DNA from: Streptomyces antarcticus
GTDB lineage: Bacteria; Actinomycetota; Actinomycetes; Streptomycetales; Streptomycetaceae
DNA length: 64,000 bases
Reading direction: 5' to 3'
NCBI RefSeq assembly: GCF_026627255.1
Contig: NZ_JAPNLM010000010.1
Location: forward strand, 124,001-188,000
In this document: positions 20,965 through 30,518 of the stretch, in pieces
Layout of the letters: every line of letters begins with the position of its first letter
How positions within the stretch are numbered: position 1 is the first letter of the stretch
Position numbers and translations under genes: made by a program
The notes under the pieces: generated by a model
What the model was told of the DNA's origin: nothing
The model's input: only the letters and a program-made list of their open reading frames with translations
Databases searched by the model: none

Positions 20965-20982
20965 CGATAACGGGAGTTATCG
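20965..20982. promoter_or_regulatory. palindromic operator, copy 2 (upstream of ATPase operon)
   Basis: CGATAAC-GGGA-GTTATCG, the same 7+4+7 palindrome as the core at 11882-11899, 98 bp before the GTG of the ATPase gene. Only the 4-bp spacer and the flanks differ, so both operons may answer to one regulator. Confidence 0.75.
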
Positions 20983-21080
20983 GTGAATCAATAGATCGAA
21001 GCCATCCAGTCTTCCTACTGTTCCTTTACACCGAGCCCCCACGAAGCGGCGGGCCGGACACCGGAGCAGAGGAGCTGACC

Positions 21081-23549
21081 GTGACGGCACACCCCGCGCA
21101 GAGCACTCACGCTGAAGAATCAGCACCGTCGGCAGAAGCCGAGGACCCGCAGACGCTCTCCGGCCTCCTGGAGACCCGCCTCGCCGCCTCGGTGCTCTCC
21201 GACGCGACGAAGGCGATGCTCTGGGAGGCGCTGGGAGACGTCGAAGGGGCCGCCGCGGCCACCTCGCCTCGCCGCGTCTATCTGGACTCCGTCTCCGTCG
21301 CCGGCTTCCGGGGCATCGGCCCCAAGGCGTGGCTCTCCCTCGCCCCCAAGCCCGGCGTCACCCTTGTTGTCGGACGCAACGGCTCCGGCAAATCCAGCTT
21401 CGCCGAGGCCATCGAGACGGCGTTCACCGGGAAGAGCGCCCGGTGGGACGGGCTCAACCCCGTGTACCGCAGCAACTGGCGCAACCTGCACGACGGTGCC
21501 GCGCCGAAGATCGAAGTCAAGCTGTGTGAGGAAGGAGACACCAAGCCCAGCACCCTGACCTGCACCTGGGCGGGGGCCGATGTCACGCTGCCCGACATCG
21601 AGTTCAAGCGTCCGGGGCACGGGCACGGGCACGGGCGCGGCGCCTTCGGCGAGGCGGGCTGGCAGCAGCCGCTGACCGACTACCGCCCGTTCCTGTCGTA
21701 CTCCGACCTCGACCGGATGATCAGCGGGAAGCCCAGTCAGATGTACGACGCGGTCGCCAAGATCCTCGGTCTGGGCAAGCTGACTGGCGCCGACGACCTG
21801 CTCCAGCTCCTCGAGAAGGAGCTGAACACCGCGCTGAAGAGCGCTGAAGCGGAGCTGCCGGGGCTGGTCGAGATGCTTTCCGGTCTGGAGGACCCCCGGG
21901 CGGATGCGGCGATCGCTGCCCTCGGCCGGACCGGAGCCTCCGACTTCGACGCGCTGACCGTGCTTGTGGAGGGCCTGCCCACCGCCGACGCCGGCCACCT
22001 CGACGGGCTGCGCGCCGCCGCTGCCCTGACCGGACCCGACCTCGACGAGGTCGGCCCGGCGGTGGACCGTCTGCGCGAGGCCGTCGCCGTCCTGGGCGAC
22101 GTGCGCGCATCGGGAGCCGAGGACGCTCACCAGCGCGCCGAACTGCTGGCCAAGGCCCTGGACCACAGCCGCCGTCACCCCGGCGAGGAAGCCTGTCCCG
22201 TCTGCGGCTCGGCCCGGCTGCTGGACGACGCCTGGGTAGAGCGTGCGGCCGACCAGATCGCCGCCCTTCGGCAGGAGGCCGCCGCCGCCGAGGAAGCGCG
22301 GAGCGCCCTGCGCCGCTCTGCGGATGCCGTCCGGTACCTCGTTACCCAGGCCCCCAACTGGCTTCCGGCCGCGCTGGTCGATCCGTGGGAGGAGTGGACG
22401 GCCTGTCGCGGGATCGCCGATCCCGAGCAGCTCGCCGGGCGGGCCGAGAACAGCGCCCTCGTCCTGGCCGACGCCTGCGCCGTCCTCAGGGAGGAGGCGG
22501 TCCTGGAACTGGAGAAGCTGGACGAGGGCTGGCGCCGGTGCGTCGCGCGGCTCGCGGGCTGGCTCGACCGGGCGCGTACCGCCCATGCCGGAAAGCCCCG
22601 GCTGCGTCAGGTGAAGGCGGCCCGCAAGTGGCTCAAGGACGCCGGCGGGGAGCTGCGGGAGGAGCGGCTGCGGCCCTTCGCCGACCACGCGCAGAGGATC
22701 TGGGAGCAGCTGCGGCAGCAGAGCAACGTCGACCTGCGGTCCGTGCGCCTGAACGGCACTGAGAAGGCCTCCGTGCGCAAGCTCGTGATGGACGTGTGCG
22801 TGGACGGTACGGAGGCGTCGGCCCTCGGGGTCATGAGCCAGGGGGAGCTGCACTCCCTCGCGCTGTCACTCTTCCTGCCCCGCGCCGCCGCGCCAGACAG
22901 CCCGTTCGGCTTCGTGGTGATCGACGACCCGGTGCAGTCCATGGATCCGGCGAAGGTCCACGGCCTCGCGAAGGTCCTGCACGACCTCGGCCAGAGCCGG
23001 CAGGTCGTGGTCTTCACCCACGACACCAGGCTGCAGCGTGCCTTCCACGACCAGGAGCTCGCCGTGACGGTGCTCCAGGTCGAGCGGGGTGACCGGTCCA
23101 TCGTCAAGGTCGAGCGGGAGACCGATCCGGTCGCTCAGGCGCTGAAGGACGCGCGGGCCCTCGCGAGCACGACGGACCTCCCGGCCGTGGCGATGACTCA
23201 TGTCCTGCCGGGCATCTGCCGGACCGTGCTGGAGCGCGCGTTCACCGAGGCCGCCTGGCTGCGTATGCACAGGGCTGGCATCGCGGAACACGAAGCACAG
23301 GCCGCGATCACCGACGCGAACACGCTGAGGGAGATCGCCGCTCTGGGGCTGTTCGGTGACGCGTCCAGGGCGGGGGACATCTACCGGGAGCTGAGCAGGC
23401 GCTGCGGGCCGCAGACCGTGGGACTCGTCAGGCAGTGCCAGGAGGGTGCGCATCCCGCGGGCGCTTCCATGCCGGCCCCGCACCGGTTCGTGGACGCTAT
23501 CGCAGTCATTGCCGAGAACGTACGGAAGCCGGAGGACTCGACGCCGTGA
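21081..23549 (+). CDS. Rad50/RloC-like zinc-hook ATPase
   Basis: An 822-aa ABC-class ATPase split by a coiled coil, as in SbcC/Rad50 and the anticodon nuclease RloC. Walker A is GRNGSGKSS (about residue 98) and the zinc-hook CPVCGS lies near residue 372. The ABC signature is MSQGELHSLALS (about 585), Walker B is FVVIDDPVQSMDP (about 611) and the H-loop is FTHD (about 645). The C-terminal helical region contains an RxxxE (RTVLE, about 713) that could correspond to the PrrC/RloC anticodon-nuclease triad, though this is not certain. GTG 21081 has a GAGGAG site. The GTGA overlap couples it to the next gene. A defence role is likely from context. Confidence 0.75.
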   Translation: MTAHPAQSTHAEESAPSAEAEDPQTLSGLLETRLAASVLSDATKAMLWEALGDVEGAAAATSPRRVYLDSVSVAGFRGIGPKAWLSLAPKPGVTLVVGRNGSGKSSFAEAIETAFTGKSARWDGLNPVYRSNWRNLHDGAAPKIEVKLCEEGDTKPSTLTCTWAGADVTLPDIEFKRPGHGHGHGRGAFGEAGWQQPLTDYRPFLSYSDLDRMISGKPSQMYDAVAKILGLGKLTGADDLLQLLEKELNTALKSAEAELPGLVEMLSGLEDPRADAAIAALGRTGASDFDALTVLVEGLPTADAGHLDGLRAAAALTGPDLDEVGPAVDRLREAVAVLGDVRASGAEDAHQRAELLAKALDHSRRHPGEEACPVCGSARLLDDAWVERAADQIAALRQEAAAAEEARSALRRSADAVRYLVTQAPNWLPAALVDPWEEWTACRGIADPEQLAGRAENSALVLADACAVLREEAVLELEKLDEGWRRCVARLAGWLDRARTAHAGKPRLRQVKAARKWLKDAGGELREERLRPFADHAQRIWEQLRQQSNVDLRSVRLNGTEKASVRKLVMDVCVDGTEASALGVMSQGELHSLALSLFLPRAAAPDSPFGFVVIDDPVQSMDPAKVHGLAKVLHDLGQSRQVVVFTHDTRLQRAFHDQELAVTVLQVERGDRSIVKVERETDPVAQALKDARALASTTDLPAVAMTHVLPGICRTVLERAFTEAAWLRMHRAGIAEHEAQAAITDANTLREIAALGLFGDASRAGDIYRELSRRCGPQTVGLVRQCQEGAHPAGASMPAPHRFVDAIAVIAENVRKPEDSTP

Positions 23550-23905
23550 ACGCCACCATCCCCCTGTTGCTCGCGACCGCCGACCGGCTCCTCACCGACC
23601 CGCCCGCCGCGATGGCGGCGGGCAGGTACCGGGGAGCCGCCTTCGCCCTCCGGACCGCAGTGGAGATCGCGGTCTCCGACGCGCTGCTGGCCGCGACGCC
23701 CGCAGTCCGGGCCAGGTCCACGCGAGCGAAGCTCCTCTGCCTGCGCTGCTGCACCGAAGCCGAGACTGCCCGACGGGCCAAGGCCGTATGGAAGCTTCTC
23801 TGCCTGGGCTGCCACTACCACCACTACGAAATCGGCCCTACCGCGAGCCAGCTGGAGCTCTGGCGGAGCGAAGTCATTCTCGTTGTCGGCCGATTGGGGA
23901 ATTGA
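23546..23905 (+). CDS. small helical (HEPN-like) partner of the ATPase
   Basis: A 119-aa, all-helical protein whose GTG start overlaps the ATPase stop by 4 bp. The first 50 residues resemble the opening helices of HEPN proteins (AAMAAGRYRGAAFALRTAVEIAVSDALLA). The end has a conserved-looking His-rich turn, GCHYHHYEIGPT, after a basic helix ARRAKAVWKLL. HEPN proteins are often RNases or nucleotide-binding helical modules paired with immune ATPases. No canonical RX4-6H is certain here, so the HEPN call is tentative. Confidence 0.55.
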   Translation: MNATIPLLLATADRLLTDPPAAMAAGRYRGAAFALRTAVEIAVSDALLAATPAVRARSTRAKLLCLRCCTEAETARRAKAVWKLLCLGCHYHHYEIGPTASQLELWRSEVILVVGRLGN

Positions 23906-24103
23906 GTCAGACTTTGCACACCGATTTCTGCTAATCCTATGACCGTTGACACGGGCGCCAGCCCCTCGTAGCGCCAGTATGGCGAACCGCTGATTGCGGC
24001 GGGACCAGGCTGACTGGCTGAGCGTGTGGCAGATGATCGGATGCCCTGACCACGGCCGGTTGCGTTTCCTGCGGGATCTTGCCCAGAGCATTCGCGACGT
24101 CGA

Positions 24104-24130
24104 AGGGCCCCATTGCGAATGGTGGGCCCT
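24104..24130. terminator. bidirectional hairpin beside the tRNA-Ser scar
   Basis: AGGGCCCCATT and AATGGTGGGCCCT form a hairpin with one bulge and a 3-base loop. It lies just downstream of the tRNA-Ser 3' end (minus strand), as a tRNA terminator would. Confidence 0.7.
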
Positions 24131-24154
24131 CCGACATCGTGGCCGGTGAGGCAC

Positions 24155-24213
24155 TGGCGGAGGGTGCGAGATTCGAACTCGTGAAGGGTTGCCCCCAACA
24201 CACTTTCCAAATG
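24155..24213 (-). repeat. 3' fragment of tRNA-Ser(GGA): second attachment-site scar
   Basis: Read on the minus strand, this carries a tRNA-Ser anticodon loop (TTGGAAA), the anticodon stem, a long variable arm (TTGGGGGCAACCC), the T-arm (GAGTTCGAATCTC) and the acceptor end with encoded CCA. Identity fails upstream of the anticodon stem, so the D-arm and 5' acceptor are missing. Like the tRNA-Pro scar, it keeps only the 3' half and points the same way. It therefore probably marks the left end of a separate element that continues to the right. Confidence 0.78.
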
Positions 24214-24303
24214 TTCGCCCGGGCGTACGGCGACGATCAGGGGGGTTCTGACCTGCGTCTGAGTGCTCAGGGTGGCCCCGCCCGGACGGGTCCGGACAGG
24301 GGC

Positions 24304-24327
24304 GAATGAGACCAGGAATGAGACCAG
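24304..24327. repeat. tandem 12-bp direct repeat next to the tRNA-Ser scar
   Basis: GAATGAGACCAG occurs twice back to back (24304-24315 and 24316-24327), about 90 bp inside the element end. Short direct repeats at this distance from an att core are typical integrase arm-type sites; the function is inferred from position. Confidence 0.5.
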
Positions 24328-24603
24328 GATAGGCACGCCCACGGGACCCGATCTGGCCGACGTCAGCCGAGATGTACCAAAGCCTGCTGGCTGCTCGCAC
24401 CGCCGAGGAGATCGAGTCCGGGCCGCAGACGAGGCGGCTGCGACGGTCAGGATGATCGCGCTCACGCCCTGCAGCGTCATCATGCCGGAGGAGTGAAGGC
24501 CGAGGGCGTACCCGGTGGTGCCGTCCGGACCAAGGCGGACGCCGTCGCTGTGGTTGGAGCGGCACCATTGCAATGAAGTCTTCATGCGACTTCCATAGAA
24601 GGC

Positions 24604-25863
24604 ATGCCATCGCCGTTGCGCACAGTCGATCCGGTACGTCTGAGGGCTCGACGCGTCGAGCTGGGACTCTCCCGCGCCGCCCTAGCTGCCCAAGCTGGAG
24701 TTTCGACTCGGATGATCTTCTTTTACGAGGAAGGTCGTCACACCCCCACCTCGCAGCGCCTGGAGCAGTTGGCGACCGCGCTCAGATGCAAAGTAGAGGC
24801 GCTCACCGGTGTCCCACGTGGTCAGGAGACGTTAGTCGATCTCAGGTATGCCGCCGGGCTGACCTTGGAGCGCGTCGCCGAACTGCTCAAGACCACGCCT
24901 GCGGGGAGGGAGCTGCGCGTGTCCGCGCCGAAGGTCTCCGTGCTGGAGAGCGGGGGACAGGTCACTGGGCGGCACTGGCAGGACCCCAAGGCGACGGGGC
25001 GCCTAATCGGTCCCCTGGCCAGGGCGTACGGAGTTCCGGTGCGCATGGTCCTTGACGCATGGCTGCGCACCAGGCCGGAAGACCCCGCTCCTGTGCTGTC
25101 GGACAAAGCCAAGCAGGCACCTTCGAGGGCGGCTCTGGCAACATGGGATTCGTTGAATGAGCGTCAGCAGGTCTACCTGGGTGAGGTCATGCGGGACGAC
25201 CGGATGACCGCGACCGAGATGTGGATGCGGCGGCTTCAGCGGCTGCCCGTGCCTAAGGCCGCTGAGTGGCGCCGACTGCCTCTAGCCCTGCGGGCCGCTC
25301 CGTCCGTTGTCGGATACACCCGGTTGCAGGAGCGGCTTCGCCAGCGTGGCGTTCACGATCCCGGCGCGGGTTCGACGGTGCACGCTCTAGAGCGTCGAGG
25401 GCTGTTGGTGGTCAGTGAGGATTCCGTTGACCACCCTGCTGTTGGGGAGGTTGGACGGGTGCTGGTGGAGATCACCGGGCGTGGCCGGGCTGCCGCCCGT
25501 GCGGGGCTTGGCGAACCGCGTGAGCCGGATCCTGCGCCCCACCTGCTTTCGGAGTGGCTATGGGGCGTCGTTGCCCGTGTTGCTTCCGCAGAGCCTGCTG
25601 GCCTGGAGGACGACCAACTAGCCGGCCGCTCATTGTTCTTCATCGGAGTGGGCTACCGGGGCAGATCCGGAGCACAGCCGAGCCGTGGCTTCGTGGACTC
25701 CGTCCCAGTCATGGCATCGGGAGGGACACACGTCTCGGAGTACCGCTGGCGGCTGACCCAGCTCGGCCTACGCCATGTAGCGGAGTACCTGCACGTCTAC
25801 CGAGACCTCTATCCGGGAGTCAATACCACAGGACTCGAAGAAATCGCGGGTGACTCGCCATAG
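24604..25863 (+). CDS. XRE-family regulator preceding the pPIWI-RE operon
   Basis: A 419-aa protein with an N-terminal Cro/C1 HTH (about residues 9-65; LRARRVELGLSRAALAAQAG, then MIFFYEEGRHTPTSQRLEQLA). A second HTH-like repeat follows (about residues 75-140, LTLERVAELLKTT). The C-terminal 230 residues look like a winged-helix region (LRQRGVHDPGAGSTVHALERRGLL) followed by an unknown domain. It ends 54 bp before the nuclease gene on the same strand and is the probable transcriptional or activity switch of the pPIWI-RE locus. Only a weak AAGG site precedes the ATG. Confidence 0.75.
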   Translation: MPSPLRTVDPVRLRARRVELGLSRAALAAQAGVSTRMIFFYEEGRHTPTSQRLEQLATALRCKVEALTGVPRGQETLVDLRYAAGLTLERVAELLKTTPAGRELRVSAPKVSVLESGGQVTGRHWQDPKATGRLIGPLARAYGVPVRMVLDAWLRTRPEDPAPVLSDKAKQAPSRAALATWDSLNERQQVYLGEVMRDDRMTATEMWMRRLQRLPVPKAAEWRRLPLALRAAPSVVGYTRLQERLRQRGVHDPGAGSTVHALERRGLLVVSEDSVDHPAVGEVGRVLVEITGRGRAAARAGLGEPREPDPAPHLLSEWLWGVVARVASAEPAGLEDDQLAGRSLFFIGVGYRGRSGAQPSRGFVDSVPVMASGGTHVSEYRWRLTQLGLRHVAEYLHVYRDLYPGVNTTGLEEIAGDSP

Positions 25864-25917
25864 TCCGCGCCTTTCCTCCTTGGGCGGCCCGATTGTCAGA
25901 GGCGCCGCTTACGCTCC

Positions 25918-27168
25918 ATGGCTGTGACGAGTTCAACGGAGAACGGCGCGCAAGAACTTGGCGATGTCCGTGTTCGCTACCTGGTAACCCGGGCCGCTCT
26001 GCGTGCGGCAAAGGCGATGACCGAGCCCGGACTTGAGCCGCAGCAGCGGCTGGCAACCCTGATGGAGTGCCACGGAACGCTGCATGCGGCGCGTGGCCCG
26101 GGAATTCTTCTGCCGTTCGGGGAGTTCCGCCGCGCGCTCGGAGGGAATCTGGCGGCCCTGCTGCCCGACAGTGTGGACCCGCTCGACCTGGAAGGGATGC
26201 TGGTCGTCGACCGGGATGGACAGGTGACGGAGGACGCCTTCGATCTCGATCTTGAACAGCAGATGCTGCTGCACACGCTGCGGAAGCTCGACACGACCGC
26301 AGGAGCGGTGAGCGACAGGGAGCTCCAGTCGGAGATCGACCAGGAGACCGCGTTCACACTGCTGCACAAGCAGGGTGACCAGGCCGTCTACGAAGCCGGA
26401 CGGTCAGACCTGATCCGTTCTCCTGCTGGTGCCGTGGACGAGCTCTGCGAGCTACGGCTGCCCCCGTTGGTCGCGGACTTCTACCGGGAGATTCCCTACA
26501 ACTCACAGTTCGAGGGCTGGTGGTTCCCGTGCCCTGTATGCCGGTGGCCGATGCGGATCGTCCTACGGAAGAACAGCGGCGCTCTGGTAGGAGCAGTCCG
26601 TTGCTGGCATGCTCCGCACGCGGACATGGGGGCCTCCTACCTGTTTCGGCCGACCACGAATCCCAGTGCCCCCGAGTTGCTACCCGAACCGTCGCCGGCC
26701 CGGCCGAGTGGCCGTGAGGCAGTCCTGTATCCGGACCTCGGGGACATCCCGCTGGCTGTGCCCGTCGCTGGGCACAAGGCCGTCAGCCGGGGGATTTGGC
26801 GGTACACGACCGTTCCTGGACTTCCTGAGCTGTCCCTGTACGACCGGTTGGTTGATCGCGGCCTCAAGGTGAAGCTGTGGCCAGGGCTCGATGCTTACGA
26901 CCTGCTGGTCGAGGCCGGGCCCAAGCGGGGCAAGAAGGTGCCGTTCAAGGTTGACGTGAAGGACTACACCTCGGCGGCGACGCTGGCCAAGCTGATCCAC
27001 GCCCAGGATGGCGACCGCGGTGGCGCCGAGTGGCTGGTGGTGCCTGACTACCGTGCCCGCCAGGTCCCGCTGCTGTCGGGGGTGTGCGAGAAGTACGGCA
27101 TGCGGGTGGCTGCGGCCTCCGAGTTCGGCGAGATGGTCTGCGAGAAGGCTGGGGTGAGCTGGACATGA
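25918..27168 (+). CDS. pPIWI-RE-associated PD-(D/E)XK endonuclease with zinc ribbon
   Basis: A 416-aa protein, the REase-fold member of the three-gene pPIWI-RE set. A helical N-terminal region (about residues 1-190) is followed by a zinc ribbon: CPVCRW (about 205) with CWH (about 229). The C-terminal nuclease fold has DAYDLLVEAG (about 323) supplying the first acidic residue and FKVDVKDY (about 343) the DxK. It is thought to cut DNA at sites chosen by the PIWI-like partner; that is a prediction for the family. Its stop overlaps the helicase ATG (ATGA). No clear ribosome site precedes ATG 25918. Confidence 0.85.
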   Translation: MAVTSSTENGAQELGDVRVRYLVTRAALRAAKAMTEPGLEPQQRLATLMECHGTLHAARGPGILLPFGEFRRALGGNLAALLPDSVDPLDLEGMLVVDRDGQVTEDAFDLDLEQQMLLHTLRKLDTTAGAVSDRELQSEIDQETAFTLLHKQGDQAVYEAGRSDLIRSPAGAVDELCELRLPPLVADFYREIPYNSQFEGWWFPCPVCRWPMRIVLRKNSGALVGAVRCWHAPHADMGASYLFRPTTNPSAPELLPEPSPARPSGREAVLYPDLGDIPLAVPVAGHKAVSRGIWRYTTVPGLPELSLYDRLVDRGLKVKLWPGLDAYDLLVEAGPKRGKKVPFKVDVKDYTSAATLAKLIHAQDGDRGGAEWLVVPDYRARQVPLLSGVCEKYGMRVAAASEFGEMVCEKAGVSWT

Positions 27169-30100
27169 GTGATGTGCCGATCGCAGAGACCGCCGTCTAC
27201 ACGGCGCTGGCCCTCGCGGCCCACTACTTTCCTACGTCTGTCGACGGGGACTCCCGCACTGCGGCCCCGTTCGCCGAGGCGGCATCCCTGGTCTCGGGGA
27301 AGTACCGGGCTTGGGACCGGTGGAAGGAACTGCCTCACGACGAGAGGCAGCGCATCGCCATGGTCTGCTCCATCGCTCCCGGCGAACTCGCCGACGTCCG
27401 CACATTCTCGGTAGCGGCGCGCACCCTGTTGTCACCGCTCACCGCGGACGGAACCAGCAGCGTCCCGGTGATGGGCCCCTTCGAGCTCGTGGGCACCGAC
27501 CCCTTCACTGCGAATTCCGCGTTCCCCAGGCTCGGCGGTGATCCTCTGGGCTACGTCGACCGTATGACCAGCCGGTTCCGACGCCCCAGCGCCCGCAGCA
27601 AGCCTCCGGAGTTCGCAGGACCGGGGACGTGGCTTACCCGGGAGATCTTCGTCAAGAACGTGGGCCAGGTCCACGGCCGGCTGCAGATCCCCACCTACCC
27701 CCAGTTCACGGAGGCGCTCGGCCACGACAGTCTGCCCAGCGTCTCGACCGTGCCGTACCAGGCCGACTTGCGCATCCCCACGCCGGAACTGCTGCGCTTG
27801 GCAGAAGAGATCGACCTGCGCTTCCCGGAGAGCAAGCGCTACCTGCACAGCACTCTCGGGCAGCTGTTCAAGGTCCTGAAGACCTCGGACACGGTGTCCC
27901 CCGAGGAGGCCCTGTCCCTGGCTGCCGGCGGCATGGAGATCTTCAATGCACCCACCGGTACCGGCAAGAGTGTCCTGGTCCGCGTGATGGCTGCCTGGTT
28001 CGCTGCCACTGACCGGCGCATCGCTATCGTCTTGCCGGATATCAAGGCGTGTCTGGCCATGACCTGGAATGTGCGCGAAGACCTGGATCACCTGCACCGT
28101 TCCGGGAGTATCAAGCAGAAGCGCACGTGCGCGCACCTGATGTCGTCCTCCGGGATGCACGACCGCGCTCTCAAGCTCGCCTCGCTGATCAACGAGTCTG
28201 TGGACGCGCCGGGCGAGTGGGGCGAACGAGCCGAACGTGACATCGATCCCCTGGCATACGGATGTGCCCAGAGGACGTTCCTCGAATCCACCGGCGACTA
28301 CCCGCCCGGACGCGAACCGTGCCTGTCACTGCACCGACAGGGCGTCGGGTCGGCAGCCTGCCCCTGGATCCCCACCTGCGGGAAGTACACCCCCGTCTAC
28401 GAGGCGGCCACCGCCAACGTCGTCATCATGAACCACTACGTCTTCATGCAAGGCCACCTGAAGATCGGCGTCAATCTGGACGGTCGACCCGTTCGCAGCA
28501 TGACCGCAGCCGAGTTCGCCTTGCGGACCTGCCACGCGGTGGCGATCGACGAGGTCGACCAATTCCAGTCCCGAGCCGTGGACAAGTGTGCCAGTGAGAT
28601 CGTCTTGCACTCACGCCGGCACTGGTCGGCAGCGCCCCAGGAGATGGACACCGACGCCAAGCGACTGCGCATCGACGACGAGCACAGCCTGCTGCCTGCC
28701 GTCAGCCATGTCCGCCTCATGGCCGAGTTCTTGCTGCTGAGCATCTGCAAGAACGCTCTCAGCCTGCACGCCACCGAGGACGACCGCGCCCAGGCACGCA
28801 TCCCCGACCAGACCAGCACTCGCTGGCACCTAGCCCGCGGACGGGACCGCACCCTCCTGCGACTGCTGTGGCCGGAAACCGCAGCGGAGGACAGGGCAGA
28901 CATCCCTGTCGAGTACTTCCAGCGGCTCAACGCGCTCATGCCTGCCCGCTACCAGCGCCTCGACCCGCTCAGCGGGCAGCCGAGCCTGCTCGAACCCGAC
29001 TGGCACGAGGTCAGGAGCGAGCTCAGCGCGCTGGTGGCGCCCCGTGGCGAACACCTTCTGGATGCAGTCAAGCTCGAACTCCACCGACTCCTCGGGGACG
29101 CCGTCAAGGACCCTCACCAGCGGACACAAGCGATCAACCTGCTGGTCACCAGAACCGCCATGATCGAGCTGGACGAGGCGCTCTCGGCCCTCCAGGAGAA
29201 GGCCCACGACTACCGCTCCTCCGGTCTGCGCTCGGCCCAGAGGATGTCCAAGGATCTGCAGTCCGGCGCCGTCGCCTCCGTTCTGCCACTCGGCATGCTG
29301 GGTCGAGCGATCACCGGCTACCGTGTCACCGGTCTGGACGATAAAGAGAAGAACGCCTCCCTGGTCGCCCAGACCATCGCCGGCGACCCGCACACCTTCA
29401 CCGCCGAACTGGGCGGCATCGTTTCGCTTATCCTGGCCGGCGTCGAGCGGCCGGTGATCGGGCTGTCGGCCACCGCATACTTCCCCCAAGCGGTACGTGA
29501 ACACCTGCATGCCCCGGTGCGCTGGTGGATGACCGACGCCCAGGCTAAGTCCATCCGGGCCCGGAAGCACCGGATCGACTACGGCGAGGGCCACCCTCTC
29601 TTCGGTGACCCCATCAAGGTCTCCGGCACCCACCCCAGCCGTAAGAAGGACGCTCTCATCGAGCTGGGCAGCAACCTGTACGACCAGTACATCCACCGCG
29701 AGCTCGAACGCACCGCCGTCAAGGACCCGGACCGGGCACACGTCCTGGTCGTCGCCAACTCCTACGAGCAGTGCGCCTGGCTCGCCCGCGGCATCGCCCG
29801 GGCCGGGCGCTACGACGGAGGGCTCTGCCTGGCGGTCAGGGCCGAAGACCTCCACAGCCCCAACCCCGAGCTACCCCGAGAGAACGTGGCCGTACGGCTG
29901 ACCGCCGAGGAGTTCGAGGACTTCCCTCGGCACGGGAAGATCCTGGTCGTGCCGTTGTCGCTGATCGCCCGAGGACTCAACATCGTCAAGGGCACCCGCT
30001 CAGCGGTCCGCTCCGTCTACCTGTGCGTGCGCCCCCTCGCCCTGCTCAACGACCCCGCCGAGATGTACGGAAGCATCAACGCCGCCGGACTGCGAGCCCT

Positions 30101-30494
30101 GCCGACGGGCGGCAGCCCGCTTCCCTCACAGGCCCTGACTAAGGCCAGGGATGCCGCCTGGGACCGTCTCGCACTTCTACTACGTACCGCTCCACAGTTC
30201 ACGGCAATGCACAAATCCCTCCAGGAGGAAGTCGTCGCTGGCATGATTGTCGACCTCATCCAGCTTGCTGGCCGCGCCCGCCGCGGCGGCACCGAAGCCG
30301 TGCTGCACATGGTCGACTACGCCTTCCACGAGGACACCTGGAGCGCCGACCTGGAAACCGTCCTCAAGCGCATTCATTCCCAATGGGCGCCGGAGGTGAA
30401 GCAGCGCATGAACGACCTGTATGGGGAGGCACTCAACGCCTTCCTCTCCTACGCCGGCATCGAACCCCACGACACCGGCCTCCCGGGCAACTGA
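27165..30494 (+). CDS. pPIWI-RE-associated DinG/XPD-type Fe-S helicase
   Basis: An 1,109-aa SF2 helicase. ATG 27165 was preferred over an upstream in-frame GTG because it gives the 4-bp ATGA overlap. Walker A is NAPTGTGKS (about residue 262). A four-cysteine cluster insert (GCAQ, EPCLS, AACPW and PTCGKY, about 365-408) precedes NHYVFM, as in DinG and XPD, where it holds a 4Fe-4S cluster. The Walker B box is IDEVDQ (about 460), and motif VI is QLAGRARRGG near the C terminus. Length exceeds ordinary DinG because of insertions. It is expected to unwind DNA or R-loop substrates 5' to 3' for the PIWI-like protein. Confidence 0.88.
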   Translation: MSDVPIAETAVYTALALAAHYFPTSVDGDSRTAAPFAEAASLVSGKYRAWDRWKELPHDERQRIAMVCSIAPGELADVRTFSVAARTLLSPLTADGTSSVPVMGPFELVGTDPFTANSAFPRLGGDPLGYVDRMTSRFRRPSARSKPPEFAGPGTWLTREIFVKNVGQVHGRLQIPTYPQFTEALGHDSLPSVSTVPYQADLRIPTPELLRLAEEIDLRFPESKRYLHSTLGQLFKVLKTSDTVSPEEALSLAAGGMEIFNAPTGTGKSVLVRVMAAWFAATDRRIAIVLPDIKACLAMTWNVREDLDHLHRSGSIKQKRTCAHLMSSSGMHDRALKLASLINESVDAPGEWGERAERDIDPLAYGCAQRTFLESTGDYPPGREPCLSLHRQGVGSAACPWIPTCGKYTPVYEAATANVVIMNHYVFMQGHLKIGVNLDGRPVRSMTAAEFALRTCHAVAIDEVDQFQSRAVDKCASEIVLHSRRHWSAAPQEMDTDAKRLRIDDEHSLLPAVSHVRLMAEFLLLSICKNALSLHATEDDRAQARIPDQTSTRWHLARGRDRTLLRLLWPETAAEDRADIPVEYFQRLNALMPARYQRLDPLSGQPSLLEPDWHEVRSELSALVAPRGEHLLDAVKLELHRLLGDAVKDPHQRTQAINLLVTRTAMIELDEALSALQEKAHDYRSSGLRSAQRMSKDLQSGAVASVLPLGMLGRAITGYRVTGLDDKEKNASLVAQTIAGDPHTFTAELGGIVSLILAGVERPVIGLSATAYFPQAVREHLHAPVRWWMTDAQAKSIRARKHRIDYGEGHPLFGDPIKVSGTHPSRKKDALIELGSNLYDQYIHRELERTAVKDPDRAHVLVVANSYEQCAWLARGIARAGRYDGGLCLAVRAEDLHSPNPELPRENVAVRLTAEEFEDFPRHGKILVVPLSLIARGLNIVKGTRSAVRSVYLCVRPLALLNDPAEMYGSINAAGLRALPTGGSPLPSQALTKARDAAWDRLALLLRTAPQFTAMHKSLQEEVVAGMIVDLIQLAGRARRGGTEAVLHMVDYAFHEDTWSADLETVLKRIHSQWAPEVKQRMNDLYGEALNAFLSYAGIEPHDTGLPGN

Positions 30495-30518
30495 GCGAGC
30501 AGAGACGGAAGAGGACAC

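Noticed and set aside
27084..27164. Upstream GTG extension of the helicase
   Set aside because: It lies inside the nuclease gene; ATG 27165 gives the typical 4-bp ATGA coupling.
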